A stretch of DNA of 42,661 bases, from positions 1 through 42,661 of the forward strand of contig MHMQ01000011.1 of NCBI GenBank assembly GCA_001819395.1, read 5' to 3'. The notes under the pieces are model-generated. The model saw nothing but the letters and a program-made list of their open reading frames with translations, did no database searches and was not told the origin of the DNA. Shown one piece after another: positions 35,471 through 42,661 of the stretch. Position numbers and translations under genes: made by a program. Within the stretch, counting starts at the first letter, position 1, and each line of letters starts with the position of its first letter. The DNA is from Candidatus Niyogibacteria bacterium RIFCSPLOWO2_01_FULL_45_48 (GTDB taxonomy: Bacteria; Patescibacteriota; Minisyncoccia; HO2-45-28).

Positions 35471-36364
35471 ATGGCTATTTTGGTGGACAAAAAAACAAGG
35501 GTGCTGGTTCAGGGCATTACGGGCAATGAAGGTTCCAGAGCCGCAAAAGAGATGCTTTCGTACGGGACTCGGGTTTTGGCCGGAGTTACGCCGTCAAAAG
35601 GCGGCCAGGAGATTCATGGTGTTCCGGTATATGACACGGTTAGAGAAGCAAAAAATCGGCATCCGGAAATAAACGCCTCACTGATTGTTGTGCCCGCTTT
35701 TGCGGTAAAAGATGCGGCAATTGAAGCCATATCCGCCGGCATTCCGCTTATTAATATTTTGACCGAACTTGTGTCCCCCAAAGATTGCTCCGAAATTATA
35801 GCTTGGGCAAAAATTAAAGGAGCCCGCGTTATAGGCCCGGCCTCCGTGGGTGTTATTTCTCCGGGTAAAGGAAAGATTGGTTCAATCGGTTCGGCCGACG
35901 TAGATAAAATTTTTACCTCGGGGCCGGTGGGAGTTATTTCAAAAAGCGGAGGAATGACCTCCGAAATCTCGATCATTTTGAGCCGCGCCGGCATCGGGCA
36001 AAGCACCGCCATAGGCATCGGGGGCGAACAGCTTATTGGTTCCGGTTTTTCCGACCTTCTTATGCTTTTTGAACAAGACCCTCAAACCAAAGCAGTCGTG
36101 CTTTTTGGCGAAGTGGGCGGAGGATACGAGGAGCAAGTCGCAAAACACATAAAGTCAAAAAAAATAACCAAACCGATAGTTGCCGTTATTGCCGGAAAAT
36201 TTACAAACCGTCTGCCGCACGGCACCGTATTGGGTCATGCCGGCGCAATTGTCGGCAAAGGGGCCGGCAGTTATCGGTCAAAGATAAGAGCTTTAAAATC
36301 GGCTGGCGTTATATTGGCGGACGTTTTGGAAGACATACCAGAAGCTGTTAAAAAATTAATATGA
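35471..36364 (+). CDS. SucD-like CoA-ligase alpha subunit (citryl-CoA synthetase-like)
   Basis: VQGITGNEGSRAAKEML, VPAFAVKDAAIEA, VISKSGGMTSEISIILSRAGIGQSTAIGIGGEQLIGSGFSDLLMLFE, HGTVLGHAGAIVGKGAGS (phosphohistidine). Confidence 0.88.
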   Translation: MAILVDKKTRVLVQGITGNEGSRAAKEMLSYGTRVLAGVTPSKGGQEIHGVPVYDTVREAKNRHPEINASLIVVPAFAVKDAAIEAISAGIPLINILTELVSPKDCSEIIAWAKIKGARVIGPASVGVISPGKGKIGSIGSADVDKIFTSGPVGVISKSGGMTSEISIILSRAGIGQSTAIGIGGEQLIGSGFSDLLMLFEQDPQTKAVVLFGEVGGGYEEQVAKHIKSKKITKPIVAVIAGKFTNRLPHGTVLGHAGAIVGKGAGSYRSKIRALKSAGVILADVLEDIPEAVKKLI

Positions 36365-37077
36365 AGTGGAAAACAAAAATCAGTTTTGATAAAGACGGCG
36401 AGCACTATATCCGCGGGAAAAGCCTTATTGGGCTTATTGAAAAATATTCTTTTGTTTGGGCGCTTTTTTTGGTTATTCTCGGACAAGAACCGAGCGACAA
36501 AGAGGAAAAACTAATGAACGCGATTTTGGTAAGCGCGATTGACCACGGTATTTCGACGCCATCGGCATACGTGCCGAGAATAGTGATTTCTTCCGGAAAC
36601 GACGTAAACGCGGCGATTGCGTCGGGGGCGCTCGCGGTTGGCGAGCGTCATGGGGGCGCGATTGAAAAAGCGATGCGCATGTTTAAAAACGAAAAGGACG
36701 CATCATCCGTCGTTTCCGAAGCGCTGTCAAAAAACGAAATTTTGCCCGGATTCGGCCATAAAATATATAAAGAAAAAGATCCGAGGGCGCAAGCGCTTTT
36801 AAAAAAAGCGAAAGATCTGGGTTTTGATTTAATTTTTGCGGATAAAGCCGTGAAAATTGAGGAAGAGATCCGAAAACAGAAAGGCAAAAAACTTCCGTTA
36901 AATATTGACGGCGCGATTGCCGTACTCTTGTGTGAAATGGGTTTTGATTCAAAAACAGGGAAGGCGTTTTTTATTCTCGCGCGCATGCCCTCAATGATAG
37001 CCAATATAATAGAAGAGATGAACGAAGAAAAAACTTACCGCAGACTAAACGAAGAAGATGTTGAATATGGGGGCTGA
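36361..37077 (+). CDS. Citrate synthase-fold protein, citryl-CoA lyase-like
   Basis: DHGISTPSAYVPRI, GERHGGAIEKAMRMF, PGFGHKIYKEKDPRA, LPLNIDGAIAVLLCEMGF (compare ACLY LNVDGLIGVAFVDM). Confidence 0.85.
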   Translation: MKWKTKISFDKDGEHYIRGKSLIGLIEKYSFVWALFLVILGQEPSDKEEKLMNAILVSAIDHGISTPSAYVPRIVISSGNDVNAAIASGALAVGERHGGAIEKAMRMFKNEKDASSVVSEALSKNEILPGFGHKIYKEKDPRAQALLKKAKDLGFDLIFADKAVKIEEEIRKQKGKKLPLNIDGAIAVLLCEMGFDSKTGKAFFILARMPSMIANIIEEMNEEKTYRRLNEEDVEYGG

Positions 37078-37130
37078 CCGCGCCTTAAACCAAAAAAACC
37101 AATTATTATATTTTAAAGTTTTGACGGAAA

Positions 37131-37778
37131 GTGGAAAGGATAAAAATTAGTAAAAATAATTTTGGCGGGTCGGTTAGTAGGGCCGTTGAGGTTTTGGTTT
37201 CCGGCGGGGTGGTTGTCGTGCCGACGGATACGGTTTACGGGTTGGCGGCGGATGTGGGTAACGAAAAAGCGGTTCAGAAAGTCTTTGAAATAAAGGGGCG
37301 CTCGGAAGACAAAAAATTGCCTGTTTTTGTTTCGTCTTTTGAAATGCTTGGTCAGAGCCCGGCTTTGACCACAGAACCGAGTTCTGACCGAGAAAGCGAG
37401 CGGGTTTTATATTTTTTGCGTAAAGTATTGCCTGGCAAAATTACTTGTGTATTAAGAGCGAAAGGCGGCAGAACAATTGCTGTGAGGATGCCTAATTATG
37501 ACTTGGTTTTAAAAATTATTGAAAAATTCGGAAGACCCATAACGGGCACTTCGGCGAATGTTGCCGGAAAGCCGGAGCATACTAAAATTGACGAGTTGAT
37601 CGCAGAGTTTAAAAATTTAAAAGTTAAACCGGACTTAATTTTGGATGCAGGAGATTTGTCTCCTTCAAAACCATCAACCGTTCTTGATTGCACAATTTGG
37701 CCTCCTAAAATTTTACGCGAAGGAGCGGTTTCTAAAAAAGAATTGAAAAAACTGATTTTCGGGGATATTCTTAAATAA
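37131..37778 (+). CDS. tsaC: L-threonylcarbamoyladenylate synthase (Sua5/YrdC)
   Basis: VVVPTDTVYGLAADVGNEKAVQKVFEIKGR, RPITGTSANVAGKPE; GTG start. Confidence 0.92.
   Translation: MERIKISKNNFGGSVSRAVEVLVSGGVVVVPTDTVYGLAADVGNEKAVQKVFEIKGRSEDKKLPVFVSSFEMLGQSPALTTEPSSDRESERVLYFLRKVLPGKITCVLRAKGGRTIAVRMPNYDLVLKIIEKFGRPITGTSANVAGKPEHTKIDELIAEFKNLKVKPDLILDAGDLSPSKPSTVLDCTIWPPKILREGAVSKKELKKLIFGDILK
37350..37389. repeat. Palindromic element inside tsaC
   Basis: GGTCAGAGC-ccg-GCTTTGACC followed by CAGAA-ccgag-TTCTGACC. Confidence 0.5.
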
Positions 37779-39001
37779 TGACTGACAAAAAAATGCGGGC
37801 GCTGATTAAGGCCGAAGAACACAGGCAGGCGGGGGTTATTAATCTGATTGCCTCTGAAAATTACGCTTCGCGCGAGGTGCGGGAGGCGACTGGTTCTGTT
37901 TTGACCAACAAGTACTCCGAGGGCTATCCGGGGAGGCGTTATTACGCCGGAAATGAAGTTGTTGATGAAGTTGAACGGCTGACGCAAGAACGCGCGCTTA
38001 AACTTTTTAAACTCAACCCAAAAAAGTGGGGAGTGAATGTTCAGGCGCTTTCGGGTGTGCCCGCCAATTTTTTTGTATACTCGGCATTAGTTCCGCCGGG
38101 AGAAAAAATGGCGGGGCAAGCTCTGGATCAGGGCGGGCACCTTTCGCACGGCTCAAAAGTAAGTCTGACTTCAAAATTCTGGCGCTGGGCTCACTACACG
38201 GTTGACAGAAAAACGGAAATTTTGGATTACGGCAAACTAACGCTACAGATGAAAAAAGAAAAGCCAAAATTGATTGTGGCGGGATATTCGGCATATTCGC
38301 GCGAATTAGACTTTAAAAAATTCAGGAAAATTGCGGATTCTTGCGGCGCGATTTTGATGGTTGATATGGCGCACTTTGCGGGTCTTGTCGCCGGAGGCGT
38401 TTATCCTTCACCGTTTCCATACGCGGATGTTGTGACAACGACTACGCATAAAACATTAAGAGGGCCGAGGGGGGCTTTGATTTTTTTTAAAAAAGAATAT
38501 GAAGATGCGATAAATAAAGCCGTTTTTCCCGGAGGGCAGGGCGGGCCACATGATCACCAGACGGCGGCTATCGCGGTCGCGCTTCATGAGGCAACGCAAC
38601 CATCTTTTAAAAAATACGCGCACCAAATCGTAAAAAACGCGAAAGTTCTGGCGGGGGAATTAAAAAAGAAGGGCTGGCGCATTGTTTCTGGGGGAACGGA
38701 TAATCACTTATTTTTGCTTGATGTTTGGGACAAAGGCATTGCGGGGAAAGACGCGGAAAAACTTCTTGAATCGGCCGGAATAATAGTAAATCGCAACGGC
38801 ATTCCTTATGACAGCCGTTCTCCTTTTAACCCTTCGGGAATCCGCATCGGAACTCCGGCCGTAACCACAAGAGGAGTGAAAGAAAAAGAAATGGCGCGTA
38901 TTGCCGAATGGGTTAGTGGGATTTTGAAAAATAATCTGGATCCGAAAAAAGTTAAAAACGAAGTTTCGCGTTTCGTTAAAAAATTCCCATGCCCAAAATA
39001 G
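37778..39001 (+). CDS. glyA: Serine hydroxymethyltransferase
   Basis: NLIASENYASREVREATGSVLTNKYSEGYPGRRYYAGN, TTTHKTLRGPRGALIFF. Confidence 0.97.
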   Translation: MTDKKMRALIKAEEHRQAGVINLIASENYASREVREATGSVLTNKYSEGYPGRRYYAGNEVVDEVERLTQERALKLFKLNPKKWGVNVQALSGVPANFFVYSALVPPGEKMAGQALDQGGHLSHGSKVSLTSKFWRWAHYTVDRKTEILDYGKLTLQMKKEKPKLIVAGYSAYSRELDFKKFRKIADSCGAILMVDMAHFAGLVAGGVYPSPFPYADVVTTTTHKTLRGPRGALIFFKKEYEDAINKAVFPGGQGGPHDHQTAAIAVALHEATQPSFKKYAHQIVKNAKVLAGELKKKGWRIVSGGTDNHLFLLDVWDKGIAGKDAEKLLESAGIIVNRNGIPYDSRSPFNPSGIRIGTPAVTTRGVKEKEMARIAEWVSGILKNNLDPKKVKNEVSRFVKKFPCPK

Positions 39002-39852
39002 TTGACGGCAAAAAGCTGGCCGAAGAAATAAAAGACGAACTTAAAAAAGAGGTTACGGTTGTCGGTAAAAAAATAAAACTTGCAGTTATTTATATTGGCG
39101 ACAATTCGGCATCCGAAAGTTTCATAAAGAGAAAGAGGGCGTTCGGGGCGTCAGTCGGCGTTGATGTTGAAGTGAAAAAACCAAAAAAAGAAATCTGGAA
39201 ATCTAGAGAAAAACTTCGGGCATGGATTTCGCAGATAACGCACGATAAAAAAAATACGGGCGTCATAATCCAGCTGCCTCTGCCTGACGAAATAAAACAA
39301 CGCACGCAATATATTCTTGATTCAATTCCCGTGGCGAAAGACGTTGATGTTTTGTCGTCTGAAGCTGTCGGAAAATTTGCGAACGGCAGATTAGATATAA
39401 CGTCCCCTGTTGTCGGCGCCATAAAACATATTTTTGAAAAAAACGAAATTAAGCTTGAAAGTAAAAACATAGTTATTATCGGAGAAGGAGCTTTGGTCGG
39501 AAAACCGGCATCGCTCTGGCTTTTAGGTGGACGCCTGCCTTTTGCGGTTCTTACTACCGAATCGCCAAACTTTTCGGAAGTTATCGCCGGAGCCGATGTT
39601 ATAATTTCAGGCGCCGGCAAAGCAGGATTCATTAAAAAAGACATGGTTAAAGATGGAGTTATTGCGATTGACGCCGGAACTTCCGGAGAACATGGCCAGC
39701 TTAAGGGCGATTTTGAACCGGCGGTTTCCGGGAAGGCGTCTTTATTTACTCCTGTTCCGGGGGGCGTGGGACCATTGACGGTCGCCATGCTTTTTAAAAA
39801 TTTAGTAATTTTGTCGCAAAAAACTAAACACCGAGTGTCTAGTAAACATTGA
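38989..39852 (+). CDS. folD: Methylenetetrahydrofolate dehydrogenase/cyclohydrolase (FolD)
   Basis: VIIQLPLPDEI, DVDVLSSEAVGKFANG, FTPVPGGVGPLTVAMLFKN. Confidence 0.92.
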   Translation: MPKIVDGKKLAEEIKDELKKEVTVVGKKIKLAVIYIGDNSASESFIKRKRAFGASVGVDVEVKKPKKEIWKSREKLRAWISQITHDKKNTGVIIQLPLPDEIKQRTQYILDSIPVAKDVDVLSSEAVGKFANGRLDITSPVVGAIKHIFEKNEIKLESKNIVIIGEGALVGKPASLWLLGGRLPFAVLTTESPNFSEVIAGADVIISGAGKAGFIKKDMVKDGVIAIDAGTSGEHGQLKGDFEPAVSGKASLFTPVPGGVGPLTVAMLFKNLVILSQKTKHRVSSKH

Positions 39853-39857
39853 TAAGT

Positions 39858-40421
39858 ATGGATACAACAATTCTTAATTACTTAAATAGCTTTGCGGGGC
39901 GCTGGATGTTTTTTGATACGGCTGTAATTTTTAAAGCCGAATATCTCGGCTGGTGGATGCTCACGGGCCTTGGCGCATTTTTAATATACCCGGTTTATTT
40001 TGGGCGCAAACGTTTTGTGTCCACTTGGACGTTTCACGTCCAAGTGCAAATGCAAATGGTTTTTGTCGCGCTTGTTTCAGCGTTTTTCTCACGTTTTTTT
40101 ATCACGGATTTGATTCGATTTTTTTACAGCAGGCCGCGCCCGTTTGAAACCATGGATATTTATCAACTTGTCGCTCACGACGGCGGAAGCTCTTTTCCCT
40201 CGGGACACGCCGCTTTTTTCTTCGCTTTGGCCGCGGGAGTTTTCATTTATTATCGCAAGTGGGGAATTTTGTTTTACCTTTTCGCCCTGGCGATGGGCAT
40301 TTCCCGCGTTATCGCGGGCATCCACTGGCCGTCCGACATTTTGGGCGGGGCCGTTATCGGTATTGTCTCGGCGTATCTTGTAAACTATTTTGTTTTGAAA
40401 TATAAAAAATACTCCAGTTAA
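39858..40421 (+). CDS. PAP2 family phosphatase
   Basis: SRPRPFE, FPSGHAAFFFALAAGVF, SRVIAGIHWPSDILGG. Confidence 0.92.
   Translation: MDTTILNYLNSFAGRWMFFDTAVIFKAEYLGWWMLTGLGAFLIYPVYFGRKRFVSTWTFHVQVQMQMVFVALVSAFFSRFFITDLIRFFYSRPRPFETMDIYQLVAHDGGSSFPSGHAAFFFALAAGVFIYYRKWGILFYLFALAMGISRVIAGIHWPSDILGGAVIGIVSAYLVNYFVLKYKKYSS
40022..40046. repeat. Perfect inverted repeat inside the PAP2 gene
   Basis: CACTTGGACGT-TTC-ACGTCCAAGTG. Confidence 0.85.
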
Positions 40422-40435
40422 CCGGAGTGTTTTGG

Positions 40436-40618
40436 CTATTTTAAATTTTCTAAAAACTCTTTGCCGTGTCCGCATACGGTAACCAGAAATGGTTTGGCGT
40501 AAATGACATCATGGTCTACATACTTATCGCTATGGTTCCCGCCGGATAATACGAAGTGGCCCTTTTTCAAAACACCCTCTTTCTCCAAGGATTCCATTAA
40601 CTCTTGATCTTTGTCCAA
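40436..40618 (-). pseudogene. Orotate phosphoribosyltransferase-like N-terminal remnant
   Basis: ELMESLEKEGVLKKGHFVLSGGNHSDKYVDHDVIYAKP resembles the PyrE N-terminus, then stops after about 60 aa without the PRPP-binding motif. Confidence 0.6.
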
Positions 40619-40652
40619 GCGCCCCCTACTTAGAAGAACCCATTTGAAGATA

Positions 40653-41327
40653 TTAAAACTCTTTCACTTCCCAATCAAGATGCATTTTGGGGAGCATCAT
40701 GTGGGGATTCCAGTCTTTTTTGAGTTTTTCTAAATCATCGGCAACTTGGTATTTGCCTTTGTCCTGCGAATAATCTTTATCAAGGATTGGCTCAACTTCG
40801 TAAAAAACCATCTGCGCTATTCGGCGGCCGACGACGAGGGGAATGGTGAAATGCTGGGAATTATTCGTCACTTCCATTGTCCAGCGGTTGAAATATCCGA
40901 CGTCTCCCCAGCCGGCGTCTTTGCAGACCTCGATGAAGTTTCTGCCCAAAGATGAGCGCGCGTACATTTTGCCGACACACTTTGTGCGTCCGCCGACGTA
41001 TTCCTGGGTGTGCGCCAGAATAGTCTCGCCCGGGTGAATCATTATTATTTTATCCCCCGGCTTTATGTTGGAAAATTTCATGTTCATTTCTTCCGAAAAT
41101 TTTTCCGTGGTTTTGGCTTCATGTGGCCCCGACCAAATCCGCTTGGTTGAAGCGTCGTCGTATATATTATGTATGGTGTGGCCTCCGTTCGGGTGCGACT
41201 CGCGCCAGAAATATTCGCCGAGAGTCACGTCGTAGCTTGTGGTTTTGAGTTTTTTGGGCTCATATGGGTCAATAATGATATTGCCCTCTTTCATGTGTCT
41301 TAAAATAGCATCGCGGGATAAAAGCAT
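40653..41327 (-). CDS. dcd: dCTP deaminase/dUTPase-family protein
   Basis: MLLSRDAILRHMKEGNIIIDPYEP, TSYDVTLGEYFW, ARSSLGRNFIEVCKDAGWGDVGYFNRWTMEVTN, RIAQMVFYEVE. Confidence 0.88.
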   Translation of the reverse strand: MLLSRDAILRHMKEGNIIIDPYEPKKLKTTSYDVTLGEYFWRESHPNGGHTIHNIYDDASTKRIWSGPHEAKTTEKFSEEMNMKFSNIKPGDKIIMIHPGETILAHTQEYVGGRTKCVGKMYARSSLGRNFIEVCKDAGWGDVGYFNRWTMEVTNNSQHFTIPLVVGRRIAQMVFYEVEPILDKDYSQDKGKYQVADDLEKLKKDWNPHMMLPKMHLDWEVKEF

Positions 41328-41401
41328 ATTGGGTATATTGTATCACAAAAAAGAATGATGTAATATCAAGGCGGAAAGTGGTTTTGATAAGGAGCGCGGT
41401 A

Positions 41402-42544
41402 ATGCTTAAAGAAGAGGTGAAGCAGGTTCGCGGCCTAATGATGGATTTTGTGCGGGATATTCCAAAAGAAGAAATAGATTCTCTTGAAAAAGAACACGAA
41501 ATGCCGCTGGATCGTATCGGCATGTTGGGCGACCGAGGGATGATGGGCCTTTCCGTTCCGCTTGAATACGGCGGCGCCGGATTTTGCACGACAGAGCTGC
41601 TCACAGTGGGCGAGCCGCTTGCGGAAGCGTGGTCAAGCTTGTATCTGATTTGGCTTGTTCAAAACTCCATTGCCGTTTTACCCGTTCTTTTGTTCGGAAA
41701 TAACGAACAAAAAGAGTTTTGGCTGCCAAGGTTTGCCAACGGAGAACTGGGGTGTTTTTGCCTTACCGAGCCCTCCTGCGGAAGCGACGTTGCTTCATTG
41801 AAAATTTCGGCGAAAGAAACCGAGGACGACTTTATTCTTAACGGCACGAAGCGTTTTATAACCAACGCCATAAATGGCAAAATGGCGACAGTTTTTGCAA
41901 GAACGGGTGCCAAGGGCTCCGGCTCAAAGGGAATAAGCGCATTTATTTTAGACCTTTCAACTCCGGGTATAATTCTGGGTTCAGCCGAGAAAAAAATTGC
42001 TCTTCATGCCTCTCCAATTTGTGATGTTATTTTTAACGAATGTCACATTCCAAAAGGGGCGCTTGTCGGAGAAAAAAACAACGGCTTTAAAATCGCGATG
42101 AGCACTTTGAACGCGGGGCGTCTCGGCGTTGCTATGCAGGCAGTCGGCCTTGCCGAAGAAGCATTAAGGCGCGCCAAAGATTACGGCGACGAAAGAATGG
42201 TCGCTGGAGGCGAAAAAAAGGTTAATGACACAGAGCAGGCGCGAAGAAAGTACGCCTGGATGCGAACGGAAATAGACGCTGTGCGAGCCCTTATTTTTGA
42301 AGCGGCCCGGCTCAAAGACGAAGGTCAGCCATTTGTTCAAAAAGCGTCCGAAGCCAAGCTGAAAGCTGCTAGAGTGGCGCTTGAGGTGACGCGCGAGGCG
42401 GTCGGTATTTTCGGCGGAAATGGTTTTATTGCCGACTATGATATTTTTAGACTGCACGCCGAGGCATTCGGAGTTTGGATCTATGAAGGAACCCAAGAAA
42501 TTCAGGAAATGATTATTTCCAAGGCCGAGTTCGGCGAACTCTAA
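41402..42544 (+). CDS. Acyl-CoA dehydrogenase
   Basis: FCLTEPSCGSDVASLKISA, GTKRFITNA, STLNAGRLGVAMQAVGLAEEAL, FGGNGFIADYDIFRLHAEAFGVWIYEGTQEIQEMIISK. Confidence 0.93.
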   Translation: MLKEEVKQVRGLMMDFVRDIPKEEIDSLEKEHEMPLDRIGMLGDRGMMGLSVPLEYGGAGFCTTELLTVGEPLAEAWSSLYLIWLVQNSIAVLPVLLFGNNEQKEFWLPRFANGELGCFCLTEPSCGSDVASLKISAKETEDDFILNGTKRFITNAINGKMATVFARTGAKGSGSKGISAFILDLSTPGIILGSAEKKIALHASPICDVIFNECHIPKGALVGEKNNGFKIAMSTLNAGRLGVAMQAVGLAEEALRRAKDYGDERMVAGGEKKVNDTEQARRKYAWMRTEIDAVRALIFEAARLKDEGQPFVQKASEAKLKAARVALEVTREAVGIFGGNGFIADYDIFRLHAEAFGVWIYEGTQEIQEMIISKAEFGEL

Positions 42545-42549
42545 ACAAA

Positions 42550-42582
42550 AACACCCCGGCGGGTTTTCCGTCGGGGTTTTGT
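42550..42582 (+). terminator. Rho-independent terminator
   Basis: ACCCCGGCGG-gttttc-CGTCGGGGTTTTG. Confidence 0.75.
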
Positions 42583-42584
42583 CT

Positions 42585-42661
42585 TGGTGCCCGGGGGGAG
42601 AGTTGAACTCCCATGAGGTTGCCCTCGCAGGATTTTGAGTCCTGTGCGTCTGCCGGTTCCG
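42585..42661 (-). tRNA. tRNA-Leu (anticodon CAA), 5' end truncated by window end
   Basis: Reverse complement CGGAACCGGCAGACGCACAGGACTCAAAATCCTGCGAGGGCAACCTCATGGGAGTTCAACTCTCCCCCCGGGCACCA; long variable arm; CCA encoded. Confidence 0.92.

Noticed and set aside
34409-36364. Simple SucCD (succinyl-CoA synthetase) call
   Set aside because: C-terminal motifs of the first gene and the adjoining citryl-CoA lyase-like gene fit an ACL/Ccs system better.
39090-39788. 232-aa minus-strand ORF
   Set aside because: Antisense to folD with low-complexity composition; shadow ORF.
1-42661. CRISPR arrays, rRNA operons, transposases, prophage genes
   Set aside because: None recognised: no regularly spaced repeats, no rRNA signatures, no integrase/transposase/phage structural proteins in the ORFs.

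Overview
The window looks like a chromosomal segment from a Patescibacteria/CPR (Parcubacteria-like) bacterium. This is inferred from the dense housekeeping gene layout and reduced-genome gene style, not from a phylogeny. It carries translation genes (infC-rpmI-rplT, argS, ileS, glyS, metG, leuS, smpB, ssrA/tmRNA, tsaC, partial tRNA-Leu), one-carbon and sugar genes (glyA, folD, glmS, an NTP transferase, yvcK), envelope genes (D-Ala-D-Ala ligase-like, CDP-alcohol phosphatidyltransferase, PAP2) and several unusual catabolic genes. The main observations are: (1) an isoleucyl-tRNA synthetase with a complete-looking histidine-phosphatase (RHGE) domain inserted in its catalytic body; (2) a three-gene operon resembling a split ATP-citrate lyase / citryl-CoA synthetase plus citryl-CoA lyase rather than ordinary SucCD; (3) a tyrosine phenol-lyase-like gene; (4) an unannotated tmRNA with an unusual predicted tag, ANYQPALAYA; (5) a perfect TTGACA-N17-TATAAT promoter with twin CAAAACnTTGTTTTG-type palindromes between ileS and a DUF2934-like gene; (6) an infC gene whose conserved N-terminus lies upstream of any in-frame ATG; (7) palindromic or repeat-like insertions inside leuS, tsaC and the PAP2 gene; (8) a matrixin-like protease with QExxHxxGxxH instead of HExxHxxGxxH; (9) a pyrE remnant; and (10) an unlisted 37-aa membrane microprotein. 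No rRNA, CRISPR array or recognisable transposon was seen.
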